Positions 1-7,174 of a stretch of DNA of 14,782 bases are shown here, piece by piece. This DNA comes from Myroides sp. GTDB lineage: Bacteria; Bacteroidota; Bacteroidia; Flavobacteriales; Flavobacteriaceae. A program made the translations under genes and the position numbers. Positions within the stretch are counted from its first letter, which is position 1, and the number at the start of each line of letters is the position of its first letter. The stretch spans positions 1 through 14,782 of the forward strand of contig JAHAYQ010000059.1 in the NCBI GenBank assembly GCA_018384465.1, given 5' to 3'. The notes beneath the pieces are model-generated. The model worked only from the letters and a program-made list of their open reading frames with translations, was not told the DNA's origin and searched no databases.

Positions 1-1218
1 GATACGTATCAGCAAACAGTAGACTGGATGTTTCAGCAATTACCTATGTTTCAGCAAGTAGGTGTATCAGCATTTGAAAAAGATTTAACCAATACCCTAA
101 AGCTTGCAAGCTATTTAAATCATCCGGAAAAACAGTTTAAAAGCATACATATAGCCGGAACCAATGGTAAAGGTTCTACTTCATCTCTTATTGCATCGGT
201 TTTACAAGAGGCTGGTTATAAAGTTGGTTTGTATACTTCACCACATTTGGTAGATTTCCGTGAACGTATCCGTATCAATGGAACAGAAATTTCTAAAGAT
301 TTTGTAGTAGATTTCATCGACCAACATCGTTCTTTTTTTGAAACGAACCATTTAAGCTTTTTTGAAATGACGGTGGGTATGGCATTTGACTATTTTGCCC
401 AACAACAAGTTGATGTAGCGGTTATCGAAGTGGGATTAGGCGGAAGATTAGATGCTACAAACATCATCCATCCTTTATTAAGCGTTATAACAAATATCGG
501 TTGGGATCACATGAATTTACTTGGAAACAGTATAGCGGAAATTGCTTTTGAAAAAGCAGGCATTATCAAACAAAACACTCCTGTGGTAATTGGTGAATAT
601 ACATCCGAAACTAAAAAGGTTTTTGATCAAATAGCTGATCATGCCAAAGCACCTATATATTATGCCAGTTCAAACAACGAAATCCCCATATTGCCTTCTG
701 ATTTGAAAGGAATTTATCAGGTGCATAATAAAAAAACAGCTTACCAGGCATTGCAATTAGCAAAAGTGCATTTTAATATTTCGAAAGAACATATAGAAAA
801 AGGATACTTAAATGTTGGTAAAAATACGGGATTAAAAGGTAGATGGACTGTTTTAGGTGACCACCCTTTAATTGTGGCAGATACCGCACATAATGTGAAC
901 GGATTAGAATTGGTTATGAAACAAGTTTCTCAACAAAGTTTTAACCAACTTTATATGGTTTTCGGCGTGGTAAACGATAAAGACATAGACAGCATTATTC
1001 ATTTATTGCCTAAACAAGCCATATATTATATTGCAAAACCTAATGTACCACGTGGATTAGATGCTGTTGTTTTGGAAGAAAAATTACGTGGTCATGGTTT
1101 TCAAACACAAATTTTTAATTCTATTCCAAAGGCTTTCGATGCTGCAAAGCAACAAGCAAATAGTAATGATATGATATACGTAGGCGGAAGTACGTTCGTT
1201 GTTGCAGAGGTGGTTTAA
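1..1218 (+). CDS. folC: Bifunctional folylpolyglutamate synthase / dihydrofolate synthase (FolC), 5' end cut by window edge
   Basis: FolC ligates glutamate to dihydropteroate and adds further glutamates to reduced folates, using ATP in the cytoplasm. The P-loop GTNGKGST is at nucleotides 157-180, followed by the Mur-ligase-type segment YTSPHLVDFRERIRING, a Gly-rich VIEVGLGGRLDATN stretch and the C-terminal-domain motif DTAHNVNG. The frame is open leftwards from the ATG at 28 to base 1 and encodes DTYQQTVDWMFQQLPMFQ, which resembles the normal N-terminus of Bacteroidota FolC. The true start is therefore probably only a few codons outside the window and the ATG at 28 is internal. The 405 codons present are about full length. 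The stop TAA at 1216-1218 overlaps the stop of the convergent apbE-like gene. Family assignment is secure; the exact start cannot be seen. Confidence 0.95.
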   Translation, partial: DTYQQTVDWMFQQLPMFQQVGVSAFEKDLTNTLKLASYLNHPEKQFKSIHIAGTNGKGSTSSLIASVLQEAGYKVGLYTSPHLVDFRERIRINGTEISKDFVVDFIDQHRSFFETNHLSFFEMTVGMAFDYFAQQQVDVAVIEVGLGGRLDATNIIHPLLSVITNIGWDHMNLLGNSIAEIAFEKAGIIKQNTPVVIGEYTSETKKVFDQIADHAKAPIYYASSNNEIPILPSDLKGIYQVHNKKTAYQALQLAKVHFNISKEHIEKGYLNVGKNTGLKGRWTVLGDHPLIVADTAHNVNGLELVMKQVSQQSFNQLYMVFGVVNDKDIDSIIHLLPKQAIYYIAKPNVPRGLDAVVLEEKLRGHGFQTQIFNSIPKAFDAAKQQANSNDMIYVGGSTFVVAEVV

Positions 1219-2210
1219 CGTGTGATTATTTGTTTTATTTTTTTAAAGTTTTTCGATCGATATACCCTGCCATTATCGGTAATCATTAAGCAAGCATATT
1301 CTGGATGTTTTTTTAATAAACGTAAACCTTCTTTTCGACCTAAAACCATAAGCGAAGTGCTGAAACCATTTGCTGTTTCGGCACTTGGGCCTATGACGGT
1401 AACGCTGGTTAAACCAGTAGCGGGCATACCTGTTTTTGGGTTCATAATGTGTGAATAGCGAACAGATGCTATTTCTGCAAATTTTTCATAATCACCCGAT
1501 GTAGTAATTGCTCCGTTGCATAATGTTACAACTTCCGTTATATCGTTATTTTTAAAAGGATTGTTTATACCAATTCGCCACTTTTTTTGTGGTATGTCAT
1601 CACTCCAAACAGCCATATCGCCCGATGCGTTAACAATGCCTGCCTTCACTCCCATTTGTTGCATTAAGTTACGCCCCTTATCGGCTGCGTAACCTTTTCC
1701 TGTTGCACCAAAACCAATTTTCATTCCTTCTTTTTTCAAAAAAACAGTCGTGTCAGCTGGATTTAAAATGATATTTTGATAACCTACTTTTTCAATAGCT
1801 TTTATCAATTCTTCTTTAGATGGCAACTGCTTCATAGATCCATCAAACTTCCAAATTTTATCCATCGCCGCACTGCTTATATCAAAAGCACCATCGGTTA
1901 TCTGCGAAAAAAACAAAGCACGTTGCGTTAAATCAAACAGTTCTTGGTCAACTTTTACCGCTTGTTTACCTGCCATGCGGTTAATTTCTGAGACTTGCGA
2001 ATCAAACTTCCAATCAGATATTAAATTTTCAATTCGAGTAATTTCGGTAATTACCTCATCAATATATCGCTCAGCTTGCAAAGAATCAACCGCTGAAATG
2101 GTGATATCAAACTTGCTGCCCATTAAAATCGTGTCTCGTTTACAGGTTACTTGCGCATTTGTACTGAAACACAAAAATAGCAGTATATATATAACAAATG
2201 ATCCTTTCAT
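1215..2210 (-). CDS. apbE: Exported ApbE-family FAD:protein FMN transferase
   Basis: ApbE enzymes cut FAD and attach FMN through a phosphoester bond to Thr/Ser of extracytoplasmic proteins. A signal peptide covers residues 1-20 (hydrophobic core, then STNAQ). Family motifs follow in order: LMGSKFDI (29-36), IENLISDW (60-67), GAFDIS (107-112), GFGATGKGYAAD (166-177), NASGD (194-198), TSGDY (237-241), YSHIMNPKTGMP (252-263) and TANGFSTSLMVLG (279-291). The length of 331 residues is normal. One oddity is that the usual Asp of the C-terminal Mg2+ site (D-x3-T) is Asn281, while Thr285 is kept; this may be a lineage variant. The gene is last in the operon, one base after the PepSY reductase gene, so the two are probably translationally coupled. 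The likely client is the DUF2271 protein of the same operon. Family certain, client inferred. Confidence 0.93.
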   Translation of the reverse strand: MKGSFVIYILLFLCFSTNAQVTCKRDTILMGSKFDITISAVDSLQAERYIDEVITEITRIENLISDWKFDSQVSEINRMAGKQAVKVDQELFDLTQRALFFSQITDGAFDISSAAMDKIWKFDGSMKQLPSKEELIKAIEKVGYQNIILNPADTTVFLKKEGMKIGFGATGKGYAADKGRNLMQQMGVKAGIVNASGDMAVWSDDIPQKKWRIGINNPFKNNDITEVVTLCNGAITTSGDYEKFAEIASVRYSHIMNPKTGMPATGLTSVTVIGPSAETANGFSTSLMVLGRKEGLRLLKKHPEYACLMITDNGRVYRSKNFKKIKQIITR

Positions 2211-2211
2211 T

Positions 2212-4398
2212 TTAATAACAATCGGTAAGCAGTTGGTTAGTTTGCTTAAAATACGACAAAGGTTGTGAAAGCTGTTGATGACAGATATGCTCTAATATTG
2301 CTTCAACATCTTTTTGCATGGCTAAAGAGCCACAAATCATAATAACACCTCCAGTTTTGAATGTTTCAACGAACAAATTTTGATCGCGTTCTATCAAATT
2401 CATTACATACTGACGTTCCGTTTCCCTTGAAAATGCAGAACTATATTGTTTTAATTGTCCATTTTCAATGTATTGGTTAGCAAAATTTTGATACGATGCT
2501 GCTGTTTCATTATTGTATCTAAATCCGCAATATAAGTGTAAATTCTTTTTAGATGTATTCTCTGAAATCATTCCTAAAAAAGGAGCAATTCCAGTTCCGT
2601 TAGCGATCATCACCACCGTTTTGGCACGCTTTGGTAAATGAAACGATGCATTTTGTACGATACGACCTCTAATAAAATTTTCTGGGATTTGCTGATAAAG
2701 GTAGGTTGATCCTAAACCTGATTCATGTAATTTAACAACTAATTGTATGTTCCCATTAATTTTTGCTATAGAATACAAACGTTCTCGTTCATCATTAGCT
2801 GGATAAACCGCTAACAAATCACCCGATTGAAATCTGCCACTTCCCTTTAATGTCAATTTAAAGACATTGTCGTTTGTGTTAAGATTGGTTTTATTTACCA
2901 CTTTTAATTTACTAAGGTTGGGCTGTTTTGGCGAATATAATGCTGGTGTGGTAGCTAAGGAAAGCTTTGTTTGTTTATTCCATTCTTGAACCCATTGTGT
3001 AAATTCATGAGTTGATCGATCATTAACGGTATATAACGGCAATAATCGTTCAAAACAATTTTGTGCTCCTAATAATTGATCAATATGCACAGCAAAGGCA
3101 CAATAATCTTTGTAGTTTTTAGAGCCAAATCCTACAACCGAAAATTTTAAGGAACGCGGCTGAATATATTTTTGTATTAATTTTTCAAATTGATGGGCAT
3201 TAGAAGGTGCATCACCCAACCCATAGGTAGATGTAAATATTACCAATTGTTTTGCTTGTGAAAACGCCCTGTACTGATTTAAGGTTGTTATAAATGATTT
3301 AGTGTTTACAGCTAATAACTGTTGGTGGATTTTATTGGCAAAATGTAAAGTACTTCCGTTTTCTGATCCTACTAAAAGGATAATTTCGGCTTCATCTGCT
3401 TTGAATTTGTTTTTTATTTTTACTGCTTTCCGTTTAAAAGTGATAACAAATCCTGAATAAATAAAAAACAATATATTTACCGAAGCTACTGCCAAAATGA
3501 TTGCCCAAAACACATTGGTACGACCGGTGTGTAAATCTAAACTTAAAGTTTCTAAAACTGCGCTGGTAGGATAAACTTCTTCTGCCAACACTTTTCCAGT
3601 TAGTTGATTTACTACAATTTCTTTATCTTTTAGTTTAATTTTGAAAAACTCATCGGCATCTTCTCCAAAAGGAAATTCAACTTTAGAAACATCGGCCAAG
3701 TGAATTTGATTAAAAATTGGGAAGTCATTTAAAGGTATTTGTTTTCCTTCTGCATTCTCTATTTCATTAGGTTCGGTAATAGGTTTTGAAATCACGTCAA
3801 AACGCAATAGAAAAAGATAAGTTCCAGTTAAAGAAATTATTAAAATAGGCAATAGCATTAACCTACCGGTTACCACGTGACCGTATTGTGCAAAAAAATC
3901 TTTGTTAACCTTAGAAAAAAAGTGTTTTACACCTTGCTGACGTTTTATTATTAAGATGGTACCAGAAATCGTAATAAGCAATAATAAAAAGGAAACAAAC
4001 CCGACAATAAAACGACCTGTCTCGTGTAGAAACAACGATCTATGTAATGAAGTTATCCATTGTATAAAATTACTTTTTACCAATGGTTCGCCTAAAACCT
4101 GTCCTGTTATAGGGTGTATTACCGATTTAAAATCGTCTCCTTCTTCGTTAAACCCCTCTAAAGTAACAAATTGATTATGATCTACACTTAATTCAAGCGC
4201 TTCAGGATATACTTCTCGCAGTGCCGGTAACGATTGAGCCAAGGTTATTTCATTAAACCCCGCTACCTTATAAGGCGGCATTTTTTCATTTACGGCATCT
4301 ATCGCTAAAATCACTCCGGTAATCGAGGCAATGAGCAAAAAAGCAAATGAAAAAACAGCCAAAGTTAAATGGGCTAACCGCCACACTGTTGATGTCAT
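2212..4398 (-). CDS. PepSY transmembrane protein fused to NADPH:FAD/FMN (CysJ-like) reductase
   Basis: This 728-residue inner-membrane flavoprotein probably moves electrons from cytosolic NADPH across the membrane. Membrane segments lie at about 10-33, 131-152, 178-200 and 297-320, with PepSY-type outer loops between them (for example HPITGQVLGEP at 95-105 and VNQLTGKVLAEE at 263-274). The cytosolic half has a flavodoxin domain (about 338-475; FMN phosphate loop SENGST 345-350, TSTYGLGDAPSN 389-400). It continues with a ferredoxin-NADP reductase-like module (about 490-728) showing RERLYSIA for FAD, NGTGIAPFLGM, a SAFSRE segment like the NADPH 2'-phosphate site of CysJ/cytochrome P450 reductase, ICGSLAMQKDV and a C-terminal Tyr. 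His10, His119, His125, His174 and His290 lie near membrane segments and could bind heme. Related PepSY proteins include siderophore reductases, so ferric reduction is an alternative role. The gene lies 15 bases after the DUF2271 gene. Confidence 0.88.
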   Translation of the reverse strand: MTSTVWRLAHLTLAVFSFAFLLIASITGVILAIDAVNEKMPPYKVAGFNEITLAQSLPALREVYPEALELSVDHNQFVTLEGFNEEGDDFKSVIHPITGQVLGEPLVKSNFIQWITSLHRSLFLHETGRFIVGFVSFLLLLITISGTILIIKRQQGVKHFFSKVNKDFFAQYGHVVTGRLMLLPILIISLTGTYLFLLRFDVISKPITEPNEIENAEGKQIPLNDFPIFNQIHLADVSKVEFPFGEDADEFFKIKLKDKEIVVNQLTGKVLAEEVYPTSAVLETLSLDLHTGRTNVFWAIILAVASVNILFFIYSGFVITFKRKAVKIKNKFKADEAEIILLVGSENGSTLHFANKIHQQLLAVNTKSFITTLNQYRAFSQAKQLVIFTSTYGLGDAPSNAHQFEKLIQKYIQPRSLKFSVVGFGSKNYKDYCAFAVHIDQLLGAQNCFERLLPLYTVNDRSTHEFTQWVQEWNKQTKLSLATTPALYSPKQPNLSKLKVVNKTNLNTNDNVFKLTLKGSGRFQSGDLLAVYPANDERERLYSIAKINGNIQLVVKLHESGLGSTYLYQQIPENFIRGRIVQNASFHLPKRAKTVVMIANGTGIAPFLGMISENTSKKNLHLYCGFRYNNETAASYQNFANQYIENGQLKQYSSAFSRETERQYVMNLIERDQNLFVETFKTGGVIMICGSLAMQKDVEAILEHICHQQLSQPLSYFKQTNQLLTDCY

Positions 4399-4413
4399 GT
4401 AGGGAATTTGAAA

Positions 4414-4899
4414 TTATTGAACCTTATTTAGTTTTACATAACGGATATAGCCTTTACCTTCGGTTCTTTGGGTAACAGCAGTCGTAGTTAAAGGAATTTC
4501 CACATCGGTTACATGGTAATTTTGATCTTCAACTGCTGTTTCAAAACGCAATTTATATCCTTTATTCATTTTAGATTCATCTATTGTAAAAGTAGTAATG
4601 CTACGATCACCTGCAGCAACTGATGCACCTGTAATGGCATCTAATTTTTCTTTTTTCTTTTTCTGAGCTTTGTCCCACTCTTTAAAACCGTTGTACCACT
4701 GTTTGTCGGGTCCCATCATATAAAGTGTTTTTTCGTAATTTCCTTGAGGGTCAATCAACGATACTACAACATATGCTTCTAATCCTTTGTAATTAGTCAT
4801 TTGTAACATACACTTGTATTTGGCATTTTGAGCAAATGAAGTTGCCGAAAATAGTAGGAATAGTGCAGTTATATAGTGGTTTTTAAATACAGATTTCAT
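4414..4899 (-). CDS. Exported DUF2271 protein with candidate covalent-FMN site
   Basis: This is a small exported protein of 161 residues with a signal peptide of about 24 residues (ATSFAQ followed by NAKYK). The mature part has DUF2271 features: a beta-rich N-terminal half (YVVVSLIDPQGNYEKTLYMMG), a WYNGFKEWDK segment, a Lys-rich stretch, then DAITGAS at 87-93 followed by AAGDRS. DAITGAS fits the flavinylation motif D-x-x-[S/T]-G-A-[T/S] known from NqrB/NqrC/RnfG and FMN_bind domains, where the last hydroxyl residue carries FMN; here that would be Ser93. The gene sits between the ankyrin gene (83-base gap) and the PepSY reductase gene (15-base gap), with apbE two genes on, which supports a role as a flavin-carrying electron acceptor outside the membrane. 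The DUF assignment is from recognition of the pattern; FMN attachment is inferred. Confidence 0.82.
   Translation of the reverse strand: MKSVFKNHYITALFLLFSATSFAQNAKYKCMLQMTNYKGLEAYVVVSLIDPQGNYEKTLYMMGPDKQWYNGFKEWDKAQKKKKEKLDAITGASVAAGDRSITTFTIDESKMNKGYKLRFETAVEDQNYHVTDVEIPLTTTAVTQRTEGKGYIRYVKLNKVQ
4621..4641 (-). other. Candidate ApbE flavinylation motif DAITGAS
   Basis: These bases encode residues 87-93 of the DUF2271 protein. Asp87, Thr90, Gly91, Ala92 and Ser93 match the D-x-x-[S/T]-G-A-[T/S] target motif of ApbE transferases. The predicted FMN-bearing residue is Ser93, codon TCA (complement of 4621-4623). Ser in place of the more usual Thr is a tolerated variant in the known motif. Confidence 0.6.
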
Positions 4900-4921
4900 A
4901 TTATTTATTTATTTTATAATT

Positions 4922-4966
4922 AATCCATTCAGACTCCAACATAAAACCGAAGTAACTGAATGGATT
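4922..4966 (-). other. Intercistronic RNA stem-loop between ankyrin and DUF2271 genes
   Basis: AATCCATTCAG at 4922-4932 is perfectly complementary to CTGAATGGATT at 4956-4966, giving an 11-bp stem with a 23-base loop. It fills most of the 83-base gap between the ankyrin stop and the DUF2271 start. In the transcript it is followed by an A/U mixture rather than a U-run, so it does not look like a simple terminator. mRNA processing, 3' end protection of the ankyrin transcript or partial attenuation are possible roles. Confidence 0.55.
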
Positions 4967-4982
4967 GTATCTATTCTTTAGG

Positions 4983-6458
4983 TTAGTTTAAAAATTCTAC
5001 AGAAATTTTGTTTTCAAGTAACGATTCATTTTCACTTGCCAAATCGTAAGCAGTTTCATCAAATTCGGTTTTAAGATTTTTAACTGCGCCTTTTTCCACT
5101 AAATATTTAAGAATGGTATCATCTTTAGCAACTAATGCGGCACGATGTAAGGCAGTCATCCCCTCGTTGTTTGCGCTATTGATATCTATTGAAAAAGCAT
5201 CTAAACTCTTTAAAAGATTGATGTCATTTTTAGCCACTGCATAATGATACAAAGTGTTTTTATCTTGCTGTTGTGCATTAAATTTTACACCTGCTTGTTT
5301 TAAGATATTTAACTTTTCTGGAAATTGATCCTTTTGCCCTGGACGCACTGGTTTGTATGATTGAATAAGATAATAGGCTAAGTTGTTACCATCTGCATCA
5401 ATCATTTGTACATCGCCTTTGTTTTTAATAAGAAACGAAACCACCTCAGCAGAACCATTATTAACTGCATACGCTAATGCTGTCATTCCTTTTTTATCAG
5501 TTTGATTGATATTTTTCACAAGCGGAAGTAAAGTTTCTAAAACTGTTACATTATTGCCTGTAGCAGCTTCCATAAAAGCAGTTATTCCGTTTTTATCAGC
5601 AGCATTTACATCAACTCCTTTTTCTAAAAAATAAGCAATAATATCCTCCTGATCTTGTTTTTTCACAAGGTTATGAAGTACATTTTCACCGTTATCACCC
5701 TTTGCATTAGCATTGATTTTTACCTTCTCAACCAAATATTGGTACGTAGCCAAATTGTTTGCAAAACCACGCGTACCTTGTGAAGCAAAAATTAACGCCT
5801 TATCGGTATGCTTTACGCCTTTATCTAATAAGGTTTGTAAAAATTCAATATCACCTTTGCGTGCAGCATAATCAAAAGCTGTATTGCCTAAATCGTCGGT
5901 ACTGTTTAACGATAGACCTTTTGATACAAAATAATTTGCTAACGTTAAATCTTTATCATTCGCTATTGATAGCAATAATAAATTAGCTCCGTTTTGAAAT
6001 TTTTGCTTTGGATCGTTACCTGCCTTAAACAACAATTCATAAATTTCGGTATTTGTTTGTCCGTTTGATGCTGCAAATGAAATAGGAATAGCTCCTTTAT
6101 CATCGGTACGGAAAATATCAGAACCTTTGTCGATTAAAATTTTTACCAATTCTACATTACCTCTGCTTGCTGCCCAATGTATGTATAAGCGACCATCGTG
6201 GGTAGTTTTATCTACACTATTGCCTTCTTGCTCTAATAGATACAAAATAGTTTCTAAAGGTGCATTATTATTGATAGCGATGCTGACAACGTCGTGATTT
6301 CCTCTGTTAGCTTCTGATGGACTGTTACCTTTTTGAATTTCAGATTTCACTAAATCAACCGTAGGAGATTTTTTCCAAAAATCAGAGTTTAGCAAAGAGC
6401 TTTGAGCATTTGTAAAGTAAGTAGATAAAAGAAAGGCGGCAAAAATAAATCTTTTCAT
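4983..6458 (-). CDS. Secreted ankyrin-repeat protein
   Basis: This 491-residue protein has a signal peptide at 1-19 (MKRFIFAAFLLSTYFTNAQ) and is otherwise about eleven ankyrin-type repeats between residues 55 and 480. Clear repeat cores are GRLYIHWAASRGNVELVKILIDKG (positions 89-112), GNTAFDYAARKGDIEFLQTLLDKG (191-214), GITAFMEAATGNN (291-303), GMTALAYAVNNGSAEVVSFLI (324-344) and GMTALHRAALVAKD (433-446). Ankyrin repeats bind other proteins, and no catalytic domain is attached. It is the first gene of the operon and has its own consensus promoter. Its export puts it in the same compartment as the DUF2271 and ApbE proteins. A scaffold or chaperone for these redox partners is a reasonable guess, by analogy with periplasmic ankyrin proteins tied to redox enzymes such as AnkB beside a catalase in Pseudomonas. 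The repeat family is certain, the function is not. Confidence 0.9.
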   Translation of the reverse strand: MKRFIFAAFLLSTYFTNAQSSLLNSDFWKKSPTVDLVKSEIQKGNSPSEANRGNHDVVSIAINNNAPLETILYLLEQEGNSVDKTTHDGRLYIHWAASRGNVELVKILIDKGSDIFRTDDKGAIPISFAASNGQTNTEIYELLFKAGNDPKQKFQNGANLLLLSIANDKDLTLANYFVSKGLSLNSTDDLGNTAFDYAARKGDIEFLQTLLDKGVKHTDKALIFASQGTRGFANNLATYQYLVEKVKINANAKGDNGENVLHNLVKKQDQEDIIAYFLEKGVDVNAADKNGITAFMEAATGNNVTVLETLLPLVKNINQTDKKGMTALAYAVNNGSAEVVSFLIKNKGDVQMIDADGNNLAYYLIQSYKPVRPGQKDQFPEKLNILKQAGVKFNAQQQDKNTLYHYAVAKNDINLLKSLDAFSIDINSANNEGMTALHRAALVAKDDTILKYLVEKGAVKNLKTEFDETAYDLASENESLLENKISVEFLN

Positions 6459-6507
6459 ATAGTAAGTTTATTTAAAATTGTAATTTAGACTTAATAAAAA
6501 TTAATCA

Positions 6508-6538
6508 CAAAAATAGACAAACTTTATATATGCACAAA
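6508..6538 (-). promoter_or_regulatory. Bacteroidota consensus promoter of the ankyrin/PepSY/ApbE operon
   Basis: On the minus strand the -33 box TTTG (complement of 6535-6538) is separated by 19 bases from a -7 box TATTTTTG (complement of 6508-6515). This matches the Flavobacterium consensus TTG-N17-23-TAnnTTTG. Transcription would start near 6502, giving a leader of about 45 bases before the ATG at 6458. The -33 box touches the U-tract of the terminator of the upstream gene. Confidence 0.72.
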
Positions 6539-6571
6539 AAAAAAGATTAACTAATTAGTTAATCTTTTTTT
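6536..6571 (-). terminator. Rho-independent terminator of the lipoprotein gene (34-base perfect palindrome)
   Basis: Bases 6538-6571 form a perfect palindrome centred on TAATTA (6552-6557), with GATTAAC/GTTAATC arms flanked by A and T runs. On the minus strand the hairpin ends in a U-run (complement of 6536-6544). It begins 18 bases after the lipoprotein stop, so it most likely ends that transcript. The stem is AT-rich apart from two G-C pairs, so strength depends on the U-tract. Confidence 0.75.
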
Positions 6572-6589
6572 ACATCTTTATTATAAAAT

Positions 6590-7147
6590 CTAGTATTTAA
6601 TATAATGGAACTCTCCTACACTTAATCTTATAGGTTGTAAATTATTACCTTCTTGAGGGTATAAAATATAATCAAAATTACCGTCAATATATTTACCAAC
6701 TTCGTTCATTTCAATAATATTTCCGGCACCTGCAGGTTGATTAACCTTTGCATAATTAGTACTATAAAAGCCTACATTATTTATAGATAATGTGGCACTT
6801 GAATAAAGAAGTACCGGTGTATCAAGCGAATATACTGTTGGAAAGTTACCAGTGTATAAAGTGTTAAATGTTATATTTAAAGTTGCTGGTTTATATCTTG
6901 TTTCTTCATTTAAATCATTTGAATCGAAAACTGAAAACCTAGCGGAAATCGTAATAGAATTGTTTGGCGAAATAGAAGAAGTAACTTTTTCTGTTACAAC
7001 AGTTTGTTTATTATCTAATTCGAACCTTAGAATTGGTTTTACAAATAATGTGTCATCCTTAACTTTTTCATCAATCGGTTCTGTTTCACATGATGCAACC
7101 CCAGCTGCTAAAACGCCAGACGCTAAAATATATTTTAATTTTCTCAT
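6590..7147 (-). CDS. Hypothetical lipoprotein
   Basis: I do not recognise the family. The 185-residue product starts with MRKLKYILASGVLAAGVASC, a lipoprotein signal peptide with lipobox VASC and lipidated Cys20, followed by acidic ETEPIDE. The rest is rich in beta-prone, Ser/Thr/Asn-containing stretches (for example SITISARFSVFDSN and LSINNVGFYSTN), suggesting a beta-sandwich surface protein without obvious catalytic residues. An in-frame ATG 30 bases upstream (7175-7177) was rejected as the start. It would add MDKFNILLNL before the signal peptide, and it lies inside the -7 promoter box, so it would not be in the transcript. The gene stands alone between the MFS gene and a strong terminator. 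Confidence 0.75.
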   Translation of the reverse strand: MRKLKYILASGVLAAGVASCETEPIDEKVKDDTLFVKPILRFELDNKQTVVTEKVTSSISPNNSITISARFSVFDSNDLNEETRYKPATLNITFNTLYTGNFPTVYSLDTPVLLYSSATLSINNVGFYSTNYAKVNQPAGAGNIIEMNEVGKYIDGNFDYILYPQEGNNLQPIRLSVGEFHYIKY

Positions 7148-7174
7148 AAGATTTAGAAGAATGTTAAATTTATC

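Noticed and set aside
28..30. ATG at 28 as the start of folC
   Set aside because: The frame is open to base 1 and the nine upstream codons (DTYQQTVDW) match the usual FolC N-terminus, so this Met is internal.
1215..1218. Shared stop codons of folC and apbE in TTAA as something special
   Set aside because: TTAA contains TAA on both strands, so such 4-base convergent overlaps arise easily in compact AT-rich genomes. No hairpin is present around it.
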